Assembly (NCBI GenBank): GCA_013695475.1 | Contig: JACDAJ010000088.1 | Location: 1-34,711 of the forward strand | Source of the DNA: Rubrobacter sp. | Lineage (GTDB): Bacteria > Actinomycetota > Rubrobacteria > Rubrobacterales > Rubrobacteraceae | DNA: 34,711 nt | Reading direction: 5' to 3' | Shown: positions 7,866 to 15,639 of the stretch, one piece after another | Position numbering within the stretch: position 1 is the first letter of the stretch | Layout of the letters: every line of letters begins with the position of its first letter | Position numbers and translations under genes: made by a program | Notes under the pieces: generated by a model | What the model was told of the DNA's origin: nothing | Databases searched by the model: none | The model's input: only the letters and a program-made list of their open reading frames with translations

Positions 7866-9611
7866 CTACTTCCGCCACTCCCCGGAAACCATCGCCTCCA
7901 CCTCGACCGGAACCTTTTCGAGGAGATCCTCTCCCGCTTTGACCATCGCGGACTTCATCTTCTCGGAGACCTCTTCGGCGAGGTCTTCGCGGCATTCGAC
8001 TACGAACTCGTCGTGGATGGTGTTTATGAGCCTCGCGTCGAGGTCGAGGAGTTCTTCGTGGATGTATATGAGCGCGAGCTTGGCGATGTCGGCCGACGAT
8101 CCCTGAATGGGGTAATTCATCGCCTCGCGCCGCAGCGAGCCTCGCTCCCGGTTCGACAGCCCCGAGGTCGCCCGGAATTTTCTGACGCGGTTCGCGAGCG
8201 TGCGGAGCGTTCCGTCTTTTATGGCTTTGTCCGCCGTCTCGTTCAGGAATTTTTGGACTTTCGGGTAGTTCGCGAAGTATTCGTCTATGAGCTTCCGGGC
8301 GTGATCCTCATCCTCGCCAAGCTGCGCGGACAAGCTCTTCGCCCCGCGCCCGTACATGAGGCCGAAGTTGATCCGCTTCGCGTCCGTGCGCTGCTCCTTC
8401 GTCACGTCGCCGAGCGGGACGCCGAACATCGTCGAGGCGGTGAGGCGGTGGAGATCCTCACCCTCGTTGAAAGCCCGCACGAACTCCGGGTCTTCCGACA
8501 CCTCGGCGAGAATCCGAAGCTCGATCTGCGAATAATCCGCGATGACGAGGATATTCCCTTCCTCCGCCACGAAGCAGCTTCGGAACTCGTCCTCGTGCGG
8601 TATTTGCTGGACGTTCGGGTTCGTGCATGCGAGCCGCCCCGTAGGCACGCGGCATTGCAAGAAGTTCGGGTGGATGCGCCCGGTCTTTTCGTGGATGAAC
8701 TTCGGGTATGTCTCCAAATACGTGCCGAGCCTTTTCTGGAGTTCGCGGTATGCGAGGAGGTCTTTCGCGGCGGGGTGGTCCACTTTCAGGAGCGTCCATA
8801 CCTTCGTGTCCGGGAGATCCACGCCGAGCGATTTGAATGCGTCCGTAATCTGCTTCGGACTGTTCAAATTCAATCTCGGCCCGAGACCTTCGAGCGGAAG
8901 AATTCCTTCGGGCTGCGGAAAATGCGCTTCGAGCTTTTCGGCGGCCTCGTCGCGCCGGACGCGGACGACTTTTTCGAGTTCCCCCCACTTTTCGACGTCG
9001 AGCTGGATCCCGGCAAGCTCCATCTCCGCGAGCGGCCCGACCGCCCCGAACTCGATGAGCGCGACGCGCGAAAGATCCTCTTCTTCGAGCCGCTTTTTGA
9101 GTTCCCGGTGAAGCGGCAATAATATCTCCGCGTCCTTCGCGGCGTACTCGAGTTGCCGCGAAGACAACGCCCCGCTCCAGTCCGACTTTTGCTCGTCCTT
9201 TTCCACCTCCACATCGAGGAAGCGTTCGGCGAGGGCGTCGAGGGAATACGACGCTCCATGGTCTCCGCCGGAGAGAACCTGCGCCGCGAGCATCGTGTCG
9301 AAGACGGGGGCGACCCGCATCCCATGCTGCGAAAACAGGAAGGAAAGGTCGAACTTCGCGTTCTGGAAAACCTTCACCGGCCCGTCTTCGAGGACTTCTT
9401 TCAAAGGCGAGATATCCGTCTCGAACACGTCGAAGATGAAGGTTTCGTCGCCCGTCGCGATTTGCAAAAGGCGCATCGAGTCGTCGCGGGGGGAGAGGCC
9501 GGTGCCTTCGATGTCCGCCCCGAGGGCATCGCATTTTCGTATCGCCTCGACGGCTTCGGCGAGGTCTTCGGGGGCGGAGACGAGCCGATAATTCGTGGTC
9601 TTTTCCTCCAT
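7866..9611 (-). CDS. Pol I family DNA polymerase with 3'-5' exonuclease, no 5' nuclease domain
   Basis: 581 residues, versus about 900 for full Pol I. Residues 8-170 form a DEDDy exonuclease with Asp33/Glu35 in ADIEGTGL, Asp88 in NAKFDLSFL and Tyr156/Asp160 in YAAKDAEIL, so proofreading should be active. Residues about 190-581 form the family A polymerase: motif A VIADYSQIELRI (Asp359), O-helix R408-TDAK-RINFGLMYG (Lys412, Phe416), motif C TIHDEFVVE (His533-Asp-Glu). The 5'-3' flap nuclease domain is absent, and the protein begins directly at the exonuclease. The start is ATG 9611 without a ribosome site; TAGAAT at 9618-9623 puts the transcript start at the ATG, so the mRNA is probably leaderless. 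It may be a repair polymerase next to a standard PolA elsewhere. Confidence 0.9.
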   Translation of the reverse strand: MEEKTTNYRLVSAPEDLAEAVEAIRKCDALGADIEGTGLSPRDDSMRLLQIATGDETFIFDVFETDISPLKEVLEDGPVKVFQNAKFDLSFLFSQHGMRVAPVFDTMLAAQVLSGGDHGASYSLDALAERFLDVEVEKDEQKSDWSGALSSRQLEYAAKDAEILLPLHRELKKRLEEEDLSRVALIEFGAVGPLAEMELAGIQLDVEKWGELEKVVRVRRDEAAEKLEAHFPQPEGILPLEGLGPRLNLNSPKQITDAFKSLGVDLPDTKVWTLLKVDHPAAKDLLAYRELQKRLGTYLETYPKFIHEKTGRIHPNFLQCRVPTGRLACTNPNVQQIPHEDEFRSCFVAEEGNILVIADYSQIELRILAEVSEDPEFVRAFNEGEDLHRLTASTMFGVPLGDVTKEQRTDAKRINFGLMYGRGAKSLSAQLGEDEDHARKLIDEYFANYPKVQKFLNETADKAIKDGTLRTLANRVRKFRATSGLSNRERGSLRREAMNYPIQGSSADIAKLALIYIHEELLDLDARLINTIHDEFVVECREDLAEEVSEKMKSAMVKAGEDLLEKVPVEVEAMVSGEWRK

Positions 9612-9617
9612 CCGACG

Positions 9618-9623
9618 ATTCTA
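9618..9623 (-). promoter_or_regulatory. -10 box (TAGAAT) for a leaderless transcript
   Basis: TAGAAT on the minus strand, followed by 6 nt and then the ATG of the Pol I-like gene. No clear -35 element. Confidence 0.55.
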
Positions 9624-9644
9624 GCGCGGTTTGCCGGGGAGCGA

Positions 9645-9658
9645 GTGTCCGCTGACAC
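9645..9658. promoter_or_regulatory. Inverted repeat GTGTC-N4-GACAC in a divergent promoter
   Basis: A perfect 5-bp dyad with a 4-nt spacer lies midway between the -10 boxes of the divergent polymerase and protease genes. It is a possible operator for both. No regulator can be named. Confidence 0.3.
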
Positions 9659-9680
9659 GGGGTGGACTTTCGGCCGATGG

Positions 9681-9686
9681 TAAAAT
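9681..9686 (+). promoter_or_regulatory. -10 box (TAAAAT) for a nearly leaderless transcript
   Basis: TAAAAT lies 8 nt before the ATG at 9695, and no ribosome site is visible between them. Confidence 0.5.
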
Positions 9687-9694
9687 CCTGTGAA

Positions 9695-10816
9695 ATGGGA
9701 AACTCATTCAAAATAGGCCGCGCTTTCGACATTGACGTGAAGGTTCATTGGACGTTTTTTTTGCTCCTTCTTTTCTTCGGGTTCCTCGCCTACCGGCAAA
9801 CTGGGGAGGCGACGGCGGCTCTCATAACCTCGGGTGTCATACTCGCGCTGTTTTTCTGCGTGCTTCTCCACGAGTATGGACACTCACTCATGGCGCAGCG
9901 CCTCGGCATCGAAATCCAGGACATCACTTTGCTCCCCATCGGCGGCCTCGCCCGGATGAAGTCCATGCCCGAGAGGCCGATGGACGAGGTGAAAATCGCC
10001 ATCGCCGGGCCGCTCGTGAACGTGGTTTTGGCTCCGATGTTTTTCGGGGTCGCGCTCCTTCTCGGGGGGAGCTTGTCCGGCGGTGTGAACCTCATCTCCG
10101 GCGTGGATTCCTTCGGGCAATTCTTCGCGTATCTCGCGCTCATAAACGTCGTTCTCGCGGTTTTCAACCTCATACCCGCGTTTCCGATGGACGGGGGAAG
10201 GGTGCTTCGCGGCCTCCTCGCCGCGCGCTTCGGGCCGATCCGGGCGACCGACATCGCCGCGGCGGTCGGACAGGCGGCGGCGGTCGGGTTTTTCATCGTC
10301 GGCCTCCTCATAAACCCGCTCCTCGCACTCGTCGCCGTCTTCATTTTCTTCGGGGCGAGCGGCGAAGCGCAGATGGTCCGCCAACGCGAGACGATGCGCG
10401 GCCTCAATGTCCGCGACGTCATGGGTACGAAAAGAAGGACGGAGACGGTGACGCCGTGGCACACTTTCGGACAGGTTCTCGATGCGGTGATCCACGGTTA
10501 TCAGGATGACTTTCCGGTCGTGGACGACGAAGGGAAACTGGTGGGGTTGATAACGAGGTCTGAGATCATGGCCGCCGCCCACTCGCCGGAGAGATTCATG
10601 AACGTGAGGGATTTGATGAAGACGGACTTCCCGACCATATCCCCCGAAGCCGACCTCTTCACCGAGGGGAACAAGATGATGCAGGAAAGCGGCCTCCGGG
10701 CAATCCCCGTCGTCGAGAACGGCGAGCTCGCCGGGATGCTCACGTACGAGGACATCGGACAGGCGAACCTCCTCAACGACATCCGAAAACAACAAAGTTC
10801 TTCGTGGAGAAGATGA
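9695..10816 (+). CDS. Site-2 protease family (M50) membrane metalloprotease with two CBS domains
   Basis: 373 residues. Membrane segments around 18-33, 43-60, 103-125, 144-163 and 190-222. The zinc motif HEYGH (His59, Glu60, His63) lies in the second helix, and the third ligand Asp166 is in NLIPAFPMDGGRVLR, the LDG-type motif of rhomboid-unrelated S2P proteases. Residues about 240-297 and 303-360 are two CBS domains (VRDVM...DDFPVVDDEGKLVGLITRSEI and VRDLM...LRAIPVVENGELAGMLTYEDI), which usually bind adenine nucleotides and would tie protease activity to energy state. It should cut membrane-spanning substrates such as anti-sigma factors. The start is ATG 9695; no Shine-Dalgarno, probably leaderless. 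Its stop is within a few bases of the next start. Confidence 0.9.
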   Translation: MGNSFKIGRAFDIDVKVHWTFFLLLLFFGFLAYRQTGEATAALITSGVILALFFCVLLHEYGHSLMAQRLGIEIQDITLLPIGGLARMKSMPERPMDEVKIAIAGPLVNVVLAPMFFGVALLLGGSLSGGVNLISGVDSFGQFFAYLALINVVLAVFNLIPAFPMDGGRVLRGLLAARFGPIRATDIAAAVGQAAAVGFFIVGLLINPLLALVAVFIFFGASGEAQMVRQRETMRGLNVRDVMGTKRRTETVTPWHTFGQVLDAVIHGYQDDFPVVDDEGKLVGLITRSEIMAAAHSPERFMNVRDLMKTDFPTISPEADLFTEGNKMMQESGLRAIPVVENGELAGMLTYEDIGQANLLNDIRKQQSSSWRR

Positions 10817-10818
10817 AT

Positions 10819-11760
10819 ATGCGAGTCGCCTCACTCCTCCCGAGCGCGACCGAGATGGTCTATTTCGCCGCTGGAGACTCCGATTCCCTCGTCGGCGTGA
10901 CGCATGAATGCGACTTCCCGAGGGGCGTCGAAAACCTCCCCAAACTCACCGCCTCGAAAATAGACCATCACACGATGACGAGCTCCGAGATTGACGAGGC
11001 GGTCGGTCGTCTCTCCGACGCGGGGAGCATATACGCGCTCGACGCGAGGCTCCTCGAAGAGCTTTCGCCCGACCTCGTCGTGACGCAAGGACTTTGCGAA
11101 GTATGCGCCGTCTCCGAGAGCGTGGTGGAGCGGGCGGCGTCGGAGATGTCCGTTCGCCCCGACATCCTCTCTTTGAACCCGACCTCGCTCGAGGGGGTCC
11201 TCGAAGACACGATCCACGTCGGAGAAGCTCTCGGGCGCGGCGACGAAACCCGCCGGAAAGTCTCCGGTTTGCGGGAAAGGCTCTCTCGCGTGGAGGAGGC
11301 CGTGTCGAGTCTTCCGCGTTTGCGGGTCGGGTGCATCGAGTGGCTCGATCCGCCGTTCTCCGCCGGGCATTGGGTGCCGGAGATGGTGCGGATCGCCGGA
11401 GGCGAAGACCTTTTCGCCGGGTCGGGCGAGCCGTCTCGCCGCATGACGTGGGAAGAAATCACGGAAGCCTCTCCCGACGTCCTCGTCCTCACGCCGTGCG
11501 GCTTCGATGTGGAGCGGACGATGGGGGAGGTCCACATCCTCGCCGGAAAGCCCGGATGGAGGGAAATGCCCGCCGTGAAAAACGGTCGCGTGTGGGCCGC
11601 GGACGCGAACTCGTATTTCAGCCGCCCCGCTCCGAGGCTCGTCGAGGGGGTCGAGATACTCGCCCACATCCTCCACCCGGACGCTTTCCCCGAAGCTCCG
11701 GATCCGAGGGACGCGCTCCGTCTCACGCCGGAGCTGATGGAAGGGTTCGTCCGCCGATAA
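10819..11760 (+). CDS. BtuF-like cobalamin-binding protein without signal peptide
   Basis: 313 residues starting MRVASLLPSATEMVYFAAG, the classic opening of the BtuF/cobalamin-binding periplasmic-binding-protein fold, followed by LVGVTHECDFP, PDLVVTQGLCEVCAV and RVGCIEWLDPPFSAGHWVPEM. There is no signal peptide or lipobox, so it is a cytosolic member of the family, often annotated cobalamin-binding protein; its biochemical role is not settled. ATG 10819 was chosen because GGAGAAG (10805-10811) is 7 nt upstream. ATG 10813 overlaps the protease stop as ATGA and is possible. The near-overlap suggests cotranscription with the S2P gene. Confidence 0.85.
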   Translation: MRVASLLPSATEMVYFAAGDSDSLVGVTHECDFPRGVENLPKLTASKIDHHTMTSSEIDEAVGRLSDAGSIYALDARLLEELSPDLVVTQGLCEVCAVSESVVERAASEMSVRPDILSLNPTSLEGVLEDTIHVGEALGRGDETRRKVSGLRERLSRVEEAVSSLPRLRVGCIEWLDPPFSAGHWVPEMVRIAGGEDLFAGSGEPSRRMTWEEITEASPDVLVLTPCGFDVERTMGEVHILAGKPGWREMPAVKNGRVWAADANSYFSRPAPRLVEGVEILAHILHPDAFPEAPDPRDALRLTPELMEGFVRR

Positions 11761-11785
11761 TCCGTCTTCCACGAGGGCGGGAGTC

Positions 11786-11802
11786 GAGCGCGATTCGCGC
11801 TC
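11786..11802. terminator. Palindrome between convergent genes, possible bidirectional terminator
   Basis: GAGCGCGA-T-TCGCGCTC is a perfect 8-bp dyad placed between the convergent BtuF-like gene and aroG. It has no T-run on either side, so it is a weak terminator candidate. Confidence 0.35.
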
Positions 11803-11866
11803 TCCGGACTTTCGCTCTCGCGGGCGACGAAACCACGCCGGGCGGAGGCTTCGTGGGCGATCCGGG

Positions 11867-12952
11867 TTATGAAGCCGACGGCGTCGAACGCCTCCGGCGA
11901 ACCGCCTCCGCGAGTTTGCGGAGAACCGGGACGGTCATCTCCCATCCCATGCACGAGTCGGTGATGCTTTGCCCGTATACGAGGTCTTTCGGGTCTTCGA
12001 GTTTTTGGGCGCCGTCCACGAGGAAGCTCTCGAGCATGACACCGAAGATGCCGCTCTCTCCGTCCGCGAGTTGTTCGGCGATGTCGCTCGCCACCTTCGG
12101 CTGGTTTTTGTAGTCTTTGCCGCTGTTCGCGTGGCTCGCGTCTATCATGAGGCGCGGGGGGAGGTTCGCGCCCCGGAGGCCGTCGAGGGTGTTTCGGATG
12201 TTTTCGGCGTCGTAGTTCGGGCCGTTCTTTCCGCCTCGGAGGATGACGTGGCAGTCGGGGTTTCCTTTGGTGGTGACGATCCCGGCGAGTCCTTGCTCGG
12301 TGACGCCGAGGAAACTGTGAGGGTGGATCGAAGCCCCCACGGCGTCGAGGGCGATTTGTACGCCGCCCCCGGTTCCGTTTTTGAAGCCGACGGGCATCGA
12401 GAGGCCGGAGGCGAGTTGACGGTGAACCTGGCTCTCCGTCGTCCTCGCCCCGATGGCCGCCCACGTCAGGGAGTCGGCGACGAACTGGGGGGAGATCGGG
12501 TCGAGGAACTCCGTCCCGGTGGGCATCCCCATCCCGGCGAGGTCGAGGAGGAGCCTCCGCGCCAAATTCAGCCCCTCGTTCACGTCGAAGCTGTCGTCGA
12601 GGCGGGGATCGTTTATGAGACCCTTCCATCCCACCGTCGTGCGGGGCTTCTCGAAATACACCCGCATGACTATGAGGAGGTCGTCGGAGAGTTCGTCTTT
12701 GAGTTCCTTCAAACGTCCGGCGTAGTCGAGGGCGGCTTCGGGGTCATGGACGGAGCACGGGCCGACGACGACCATGAGGCGGGTGTCGGATCCGGTGAGG
12801 ATGTTCGTGACTTCGTCTCGGGCGCGGCAAATATATCCGGCGTCCTCGTCGGGGAGTGGGAGTTGCTCGAGGAGGATGGCCGGGGGGATCATGGGCCGTA
12901 TCCTGTCTATGCGGAGGTCCCGCGTGTCCGTCGCCTTTTTCGATGTTTCCAT
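11867..12952 (-). CDS. aroG: 3-deoxy-7-phosphoheptulonate (DAHP) synthase, class I (AroG/F/H type)
   Basis: 361 residues, the normal size for type I-alpha DAHP synthase. It condenses phosphoenolpyruvate and erythrose 4-phosphate in the first step of aromatic amino acid synthesis. Family landmarks are VVVGPCSVHDPEAAL, VMRVYFEKPRTTVGWKGLINDP, MPTGTEFLDPISPQF, GARTTESQVHRQLASGLSMP, VGFKNGTGG and MIDASHANSGKD, which carry the substrate and metal ligands (Cys in GPCS, the His, Glu and Asp residues). The N-terminal extension is the part that usually binds feedback inhibitors. I chose ATG 12952 with AGGGAGA ending 6 nt before; an in-frame TTG at 12967 is inside the attenuator U-tract. It is preceded by a leader peptide and terminator (separate entries). 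Confidence 0.93.
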   Translation of the reverse strand: METSKKATDTRDLRIDRIRPMIPPAILLEQLPLPDEDAGYICRARDEVTNILTGSDTRLMVVVGPCSVHDPEAALDYAGRLKELKDELSDDLLIVMRVYFEKPRTTVGWKGLINDPRLDDSFDVNEGLNLARRLLLDLAGMGMPTGTEFLDPISPQFVADSLTWAAIGARTTESQVHRQLASGLSMPVGFKNGTGGGVQIALDAVGASIHPHSFLGVTEQGLAGIVTTKGNPDCHVILRGGKNGPNYDAENIRNTLDGLRGANLPPRLMIDASHANSGKDYKNQPKVASDIAEQLADGESGIFGVMLESFLVDGAQKLEDPKDLVYGQSITDSCMGWEMTVPVLRKLAEAVRRRRSTPSAS

Positions 12953-12965
12953 AATTTCTCCCTTC

Positions 12966-12996
12966 AAAAGAAAAAGCAGAGGCTCCCGCCCCTGCT
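12966..12996 (-). terminator. Intrinsic terminator in the aroG leader (attenuator)
   Basis: On the minus strand AGCAGGGGC (12996-12988), loop GGGA, GCCTCTGCT (12983-12975) form a 9-bp stem with one G-T pair, followed directly by TTTTTCTTTT. The structure ends 13 nt before the aroG ATG. No minus-strand structural gene lies upstream, so it can only act inside the aroG leader. Directly 5' of it is TTCGCGGGGC (13006-12997), an exact complement of GCCCCGCGAA (13072-13063) inside the leader ORF just after the aromatic codons. CGCCCC of that segment could also pair with GGGGCG of the terminator 5' arm. Confidence 0.75.
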
Positions 12997-13024
12997 GCCC
13001 CGCGAATGGTTTGTCCGACCGACG

Positions 13025-13111
13025 CTACTTCGTCGCTTGCCACCGAGCGTCCGGCCCGACCCTTCGCGGGGCGAACCGATAATAAAATCGCTCGTGGAAG
13101 TTCGTCTTCAC
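13025..13111 (-). CDS. Leader peptide of aroG with Phe/Tyr control codons
   Basis: A 28-residue ORF begins at GTG and ends in TAG. Its residues 5-13 read F-H-E-R-F-Y-Y-R-F, with codons TTC, TTT TAT TAT and TTC, and Trp occurs at position 24. The promoter -10 box TACGCT ends 6 nt before the GTG, so the transcript would start at the GTG itself (leaderless). The aromatic cluster lies immediately before a segment that can pair with sequence next to an intrinsic terminator upstream of DAHP synthase. This fits ribosome-mediated attenuation by phenylalanine and tyrosine. A longer in-frame ATG start exists at 13168, but it lies upstream of the proposed promoter. Inferred; no homologue search was possible. 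Confidence 0.65.
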   Translation of the reverse strand: MKTNFHERFYYRFAPRRVGPDARWQATK

Positions 13112-13117
13112 GACATA

Positions 13118-13146
13118 AGCGTAGCCGGACGGCAACCGAGCGTCAA
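13118..13146 (-). promoter_or_regulatory. Promoter of the aroG leader (TTGACG-17-TACGCT)
   Basis: Minus-strand -35 TTGACG at 13146-13141, 17-nt spacer, -10 TACGCT at 13123-13118. The predicted transcript start falls on the GTG at 13111. Confidence 0.65.
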
Positions 13147-13214
13147 GGGTCCGCTTCGCTCGCCGCATTTCAACAAAGACAAAAAGACGGCTCGCTGAAA
13201 TGTTGACTCGCAAT

Positions 13215-13220
13215 TAGAAT
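13215..13220 (+). promoter_or_regulatory. -10 box (TAGAAT) for the methyltransferase, leaderless
   Basis: TAGAAT is followed by TCCCCC and then ATG 13227. It is the same 6-nt spacing as at the Pol I-like and radical SAM genes. No ribosome site is visible. Confidence 0.55.
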
Positions 13221-13226
13221 TCCCCC

Positions 13227-14042
13227 ATGAACCTCGGCGAACTCGACACGTATGGCGAACCGGGAGCCGTCGTGTACCTCGCCGACTGCCTCGACCTCAT
13301 GCGGCTCATGCCGCCCGAGAGCGCCGACGCCGTCTTCGCCGACCCGCCGTATCGTCTCTCCACCGGGGGCGTCACGGTGAGGAGCGGGGAGGTCGTGTCG
13401 GTGGACAAAGGCGTGTGGGATCGCTCGCTCGGGAGCTTCGAGAGGGATCACGAATTCAACGTGCGGTGGATTTCAGCCGCGAGGCGCGTCTTCAAACCCG
13501 GCGGCGCGTTGTGGGTGTCCGGGACGCACCACATTATTTTCAGCCTCGGGTTCGCGCTCCAAACCTCGGGCTTCCGCGTCATAAACTCCATCGCGTGGCA
13601 AAAGCCCGACCCGGTCCCGAACGCGATGCACACCGCCTTCACCCACTCGCACGAGACGATCATATACGCGAGCAAAGGGAAAAATGCGCGCCACACTTTC
13701 AATTACGACCTCATAAACAGCCCGAATTCGTCGTCGCAAATATCCTCCGTGTGGCGCATCCCCACCGTCCCGCGCCGCGAGAAACGCCACGGACGCCATC
13801 CCACCCAAAAACCACTCCGCCTTGTCCGGCGCGCGCTTCTCGCCTCCACGAAAGAAGGCGACCTCATCCTCGATCCGTTCGTCGGCTCCGGAACCACCGC
13901 CGTCGCCGCGAAGGAATTGAACCGCTTCTTCGTCGGGGCCGAAAAGGAGCGGGAATACGCCGAACTCGCCGAGAAGCGCATACGAGCCGCCGAGAGGGGA
14001 AGCATTCTCCGCGACATCGCCGAGGCATACCCGCTCGCATGA
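13227..14042 (+). CDS. Orphan beta-class DNA N6-adenine methyltransferase
   Basis: 271 residues. Motif IV DPPY (39-42) comes before the AdoMet motif I, LDPFVGSGTT (215-224), which is the beta-class order; DPPY points to adenine-N6 methylation. HPTQKPLRL (191-199) is the conserved lead-in to motif I. The stretch after DPPY (LSTGGVT...VSVDKGVWD) resembles the DpnA/MboII-type enzymes that can act on single- or double-stranded DNA. No restriction endonuclease or specificity subunit is next to it, so it seems to be a solitary modification enzyme, perhaps for regulation or phage protection. The recognition site cannot be predicted from the sequence. Start ATG 13227, leaderless. Confidence 0.88.
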   Translation: MNLGELDTYGEPGAVVYLADCLDLMRLMPPESADAVFADPPYRLSTGGVTVRSGEVVSVDKGVWDRSLGSFERDHEFNVRWISAARRVFKPGGALWVSGTHHIIFSLGFALQTSGFRVINSIAWQKPDPVPNAMHTAFTHSHETIIYASKGKNARHTFNYDLINSPNSSSQISSVWRIPTVPRREKRHGRHPTQKPLRLVRRALLASTKEGDLILDPFVGSGTTAVAAKELNRFFVGAEKEREYAELAEKRIRAAERGSILRDIAEAYPLA

Positions 14043-14134
14043 GTAAATGCGAATCACTGACGAAGCATCCGAGGCGGCTTTTCGGCCGCGTCGTATGGCG
14101 GGGGTCCGGGGATTCCATGCGGCGCGAAGCTCGC

Positions 14135-14147
14135 AGTCAAATTGACT
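14135..14147. promoter_or_regulatory. Palindrome AGTCAAATTGACT just before a start codon
   Basis: A perfect 6-bp dyad around a central A ends 3 nt before ATG 14151. It is a possible operator or RNA hairpin. TTGACTC also occurs in the methyltransferase/aroG divergent gap (about 13203-13209). Confidence 0.3.
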
Positions 14148-14150
14148 CCC

Positions 14151-14642
14151 ATGCCCGATAGTTCGCCCGCCATAGTCGTCATCGCCGACACGCACATTCC
14201 CCGGAGGGCGAAGGCTTTGCCCGAAACTCTCCTCCCGCATCTCGGGCGCGCCGACCTCGTCATCCACGCCGGGGATCTCATGGATGCGTCCCTCCTCGAT
14301 GAACTCGAAAGCCATGCCCCCACGCTCGCCGTGCGTGGAAACCTCGATCCCCCGGACGAAAGGTTGCCGGAGGTTCGGGAGTTCGAGTTCGGAGGCGTCC
14401 GAATCGCCGTGATCCACGATTCCGGCCCGAAGCGTGGTCGCCGGAACCGCATGAAGCTCCGCTTCCCCGAAGCCCGCGTCGTCGTCTTCGGCCACTCCCA
14501 CATCCCACTCCTCGAAGACGACGGAGAGCTTCTCCTCCTCAATCCCGGAAGCCCCACCGACAAACGCCGCGAGCCGGAATACACGTTCGCGGTTCTCCGC
14601 GTCAAAGGGGGAGAGGCGAGCGCGGAGATCGCGTCGCTTTGA
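14151..14642 (+). CDS. YfcE/MJ0936-family metallophosphoesterase
   Basis: 163 residues, typical for this family. Metal-binding motifs in order: VVIADTHIPRR (Asp, His), VIHAGDLMD, LAVRGNLDPPD (Asn), VIHDSGP, VFGHSHIPLLE and LNPGSPT. The family consists of cytosolic Mn-dependent phosphodiesterases with activity on model substrates; the physiological substrate is unknown. ATG 14151 was chosen; the TTG at 14142 lies inside a palindrome. No strong ribosome site is visible. It lies downstream of the methyltransferase in the same direction, 108 nt away. Confidence 0.88.
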   Translation: MPDSSPAIVVIADTHIPRRAKALPETLLPHLGRADLVIHAGDLMDASLLDELESHAPTLAVRGNLDPPDERLPEVREFEFGGVRIAVIHDSGPKRGRRNRMKLRFPEARVVVFGHSHIPLLEDDGELLLLNPGSPTDKRREPEYTFAVLRVKGGEASAEIASL

Positions 14643-14894
14643 AAGAATGTGGCGCCGAGCCGGGCGACGCCTCACTCTCCGCGCCGTGTCCGTCCGGTCG
14701 GACTTCGTGAGGCGACTCGGTGAGTCGTCCGGGCGAACAGCGTTCCATCGGAACGACTCGCCGACGAAGCGGATCGTGGGTGCGAGGCGAACGCCGATTT
14801 CTTCGCCCGGATCCGGCACGAGCCGGGGAAAGCCGCGAACCATTGTCCGCACCCCCGCGGCGATTCCACTCCTCCGAGCGAAGCCCCGACTCGC

Positions 14895-15590
14895 TCAAGG
14901 AAGCGAGCGTCCGAGCTTTTCGAGGTGCGCCCGAGCCGCCCGTCCGGCATACGGGCGCATCTCCGGCGGAACCTCCGAATACGCGAGCGCGACGACCTCC
15001 TCGACCGTCTCCGCGCCCGATTCGAGCGCCTTTATGACCATCGCCTCGCGCTCCTCGCGGTGCGAGACATACTCCTCGATCTTCGCCCCGGCGTCCGCGA
15101 CCTCCGGCCCGTGTCCCGGAAGAATGCGGGACGGGGAGAGGTTTCGCACCCGGCGGAGCGACTCCATATAATCCGCGAGATCCCCCTCCGGCGGGGCGAC
15201 CATGATGCTCCCCTCCCCGGCGATGAGGTCGCCCGAAAACAACGTTCCGCTCCCCTCGTGGAAGAAACACACATGGTCGGGCGCGTGTCCCGGCGTATGA
15301 ACCGCGACGAGGCCGGAGAACTCGTCGCCGTCTGCGATGCCGTCTCCGAAAGCGAGGACGGAAACCCCCGTCATCTCTGCGAGGCGAGTCGCTCCGGAGG
15401 CGTGGTCCGGATGCCGATGAGTGAGAAGTATGGTCTCGATGGCGGACGCCGCCGCGACCTCCGAGAGATGCGCCTCGTCGTCCGGGCCGGGGTCTATGGC
15501 GACGCCCCCGAAAACATACGTGTTCGTCCCGGAAAGAGTGAGCGGGCCGGGGTTCGGAGCGGTGATTTTCGTGAGGTTCGAGCCAGTCAT
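14895..15590 (-). CDS. MBL-fold metallo-hydrolase (LACTB2/glyoxalase II-like)
   Basis: 231 residues. The zinc motif THRHPDH (57-63) is the metallo-beta-lactamase HxHxDH signature. Further ligands are in VHTPGHAPDHVCF, LFSGDLIAG (Asp) and ILPGHGPEV (His). The N-terminal NPGPLTLSGTNTYVFG and the C-terminal winged-helix tail (VEEVVALAYSEVPPEMRPYAGRAARAHLEKLG) are typical of the LACTB2 group, whose members are hydrolases or endoribonucleases of RNA. It is probably a soluble hydrolase; the substrate is undetermined. The gap of 252 nt towards the phosphoesterase contains no gene that I recognise. Confidence 0.87.
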   Translation of the reverse strand: MTGSNLTKITAPNPGPLTLSGTNTYVFGGVAIDPGPDDEAHLSEVAAASAIETILLTHRHPDHASGATRLAEMTGVSVLAFGDGIADGDEFSGLVAVHTPGHAPDHVCFFHEGSGTLFSGDLIAGEGSIMVAPPEGDLADYMESLRRVRNLSPSRILPGHGPEVADAGAKIEEYVSHREEREAMVIKALESGAETVEEVVALAYSEVPPEMRPYAGRAARAHLEKLGRSLP

Positions 15591-15639
15591 CCCGACACGC
15601 CCGTATTCTCCACGTTCTTCCTTTCCATGAAACCCCGCA

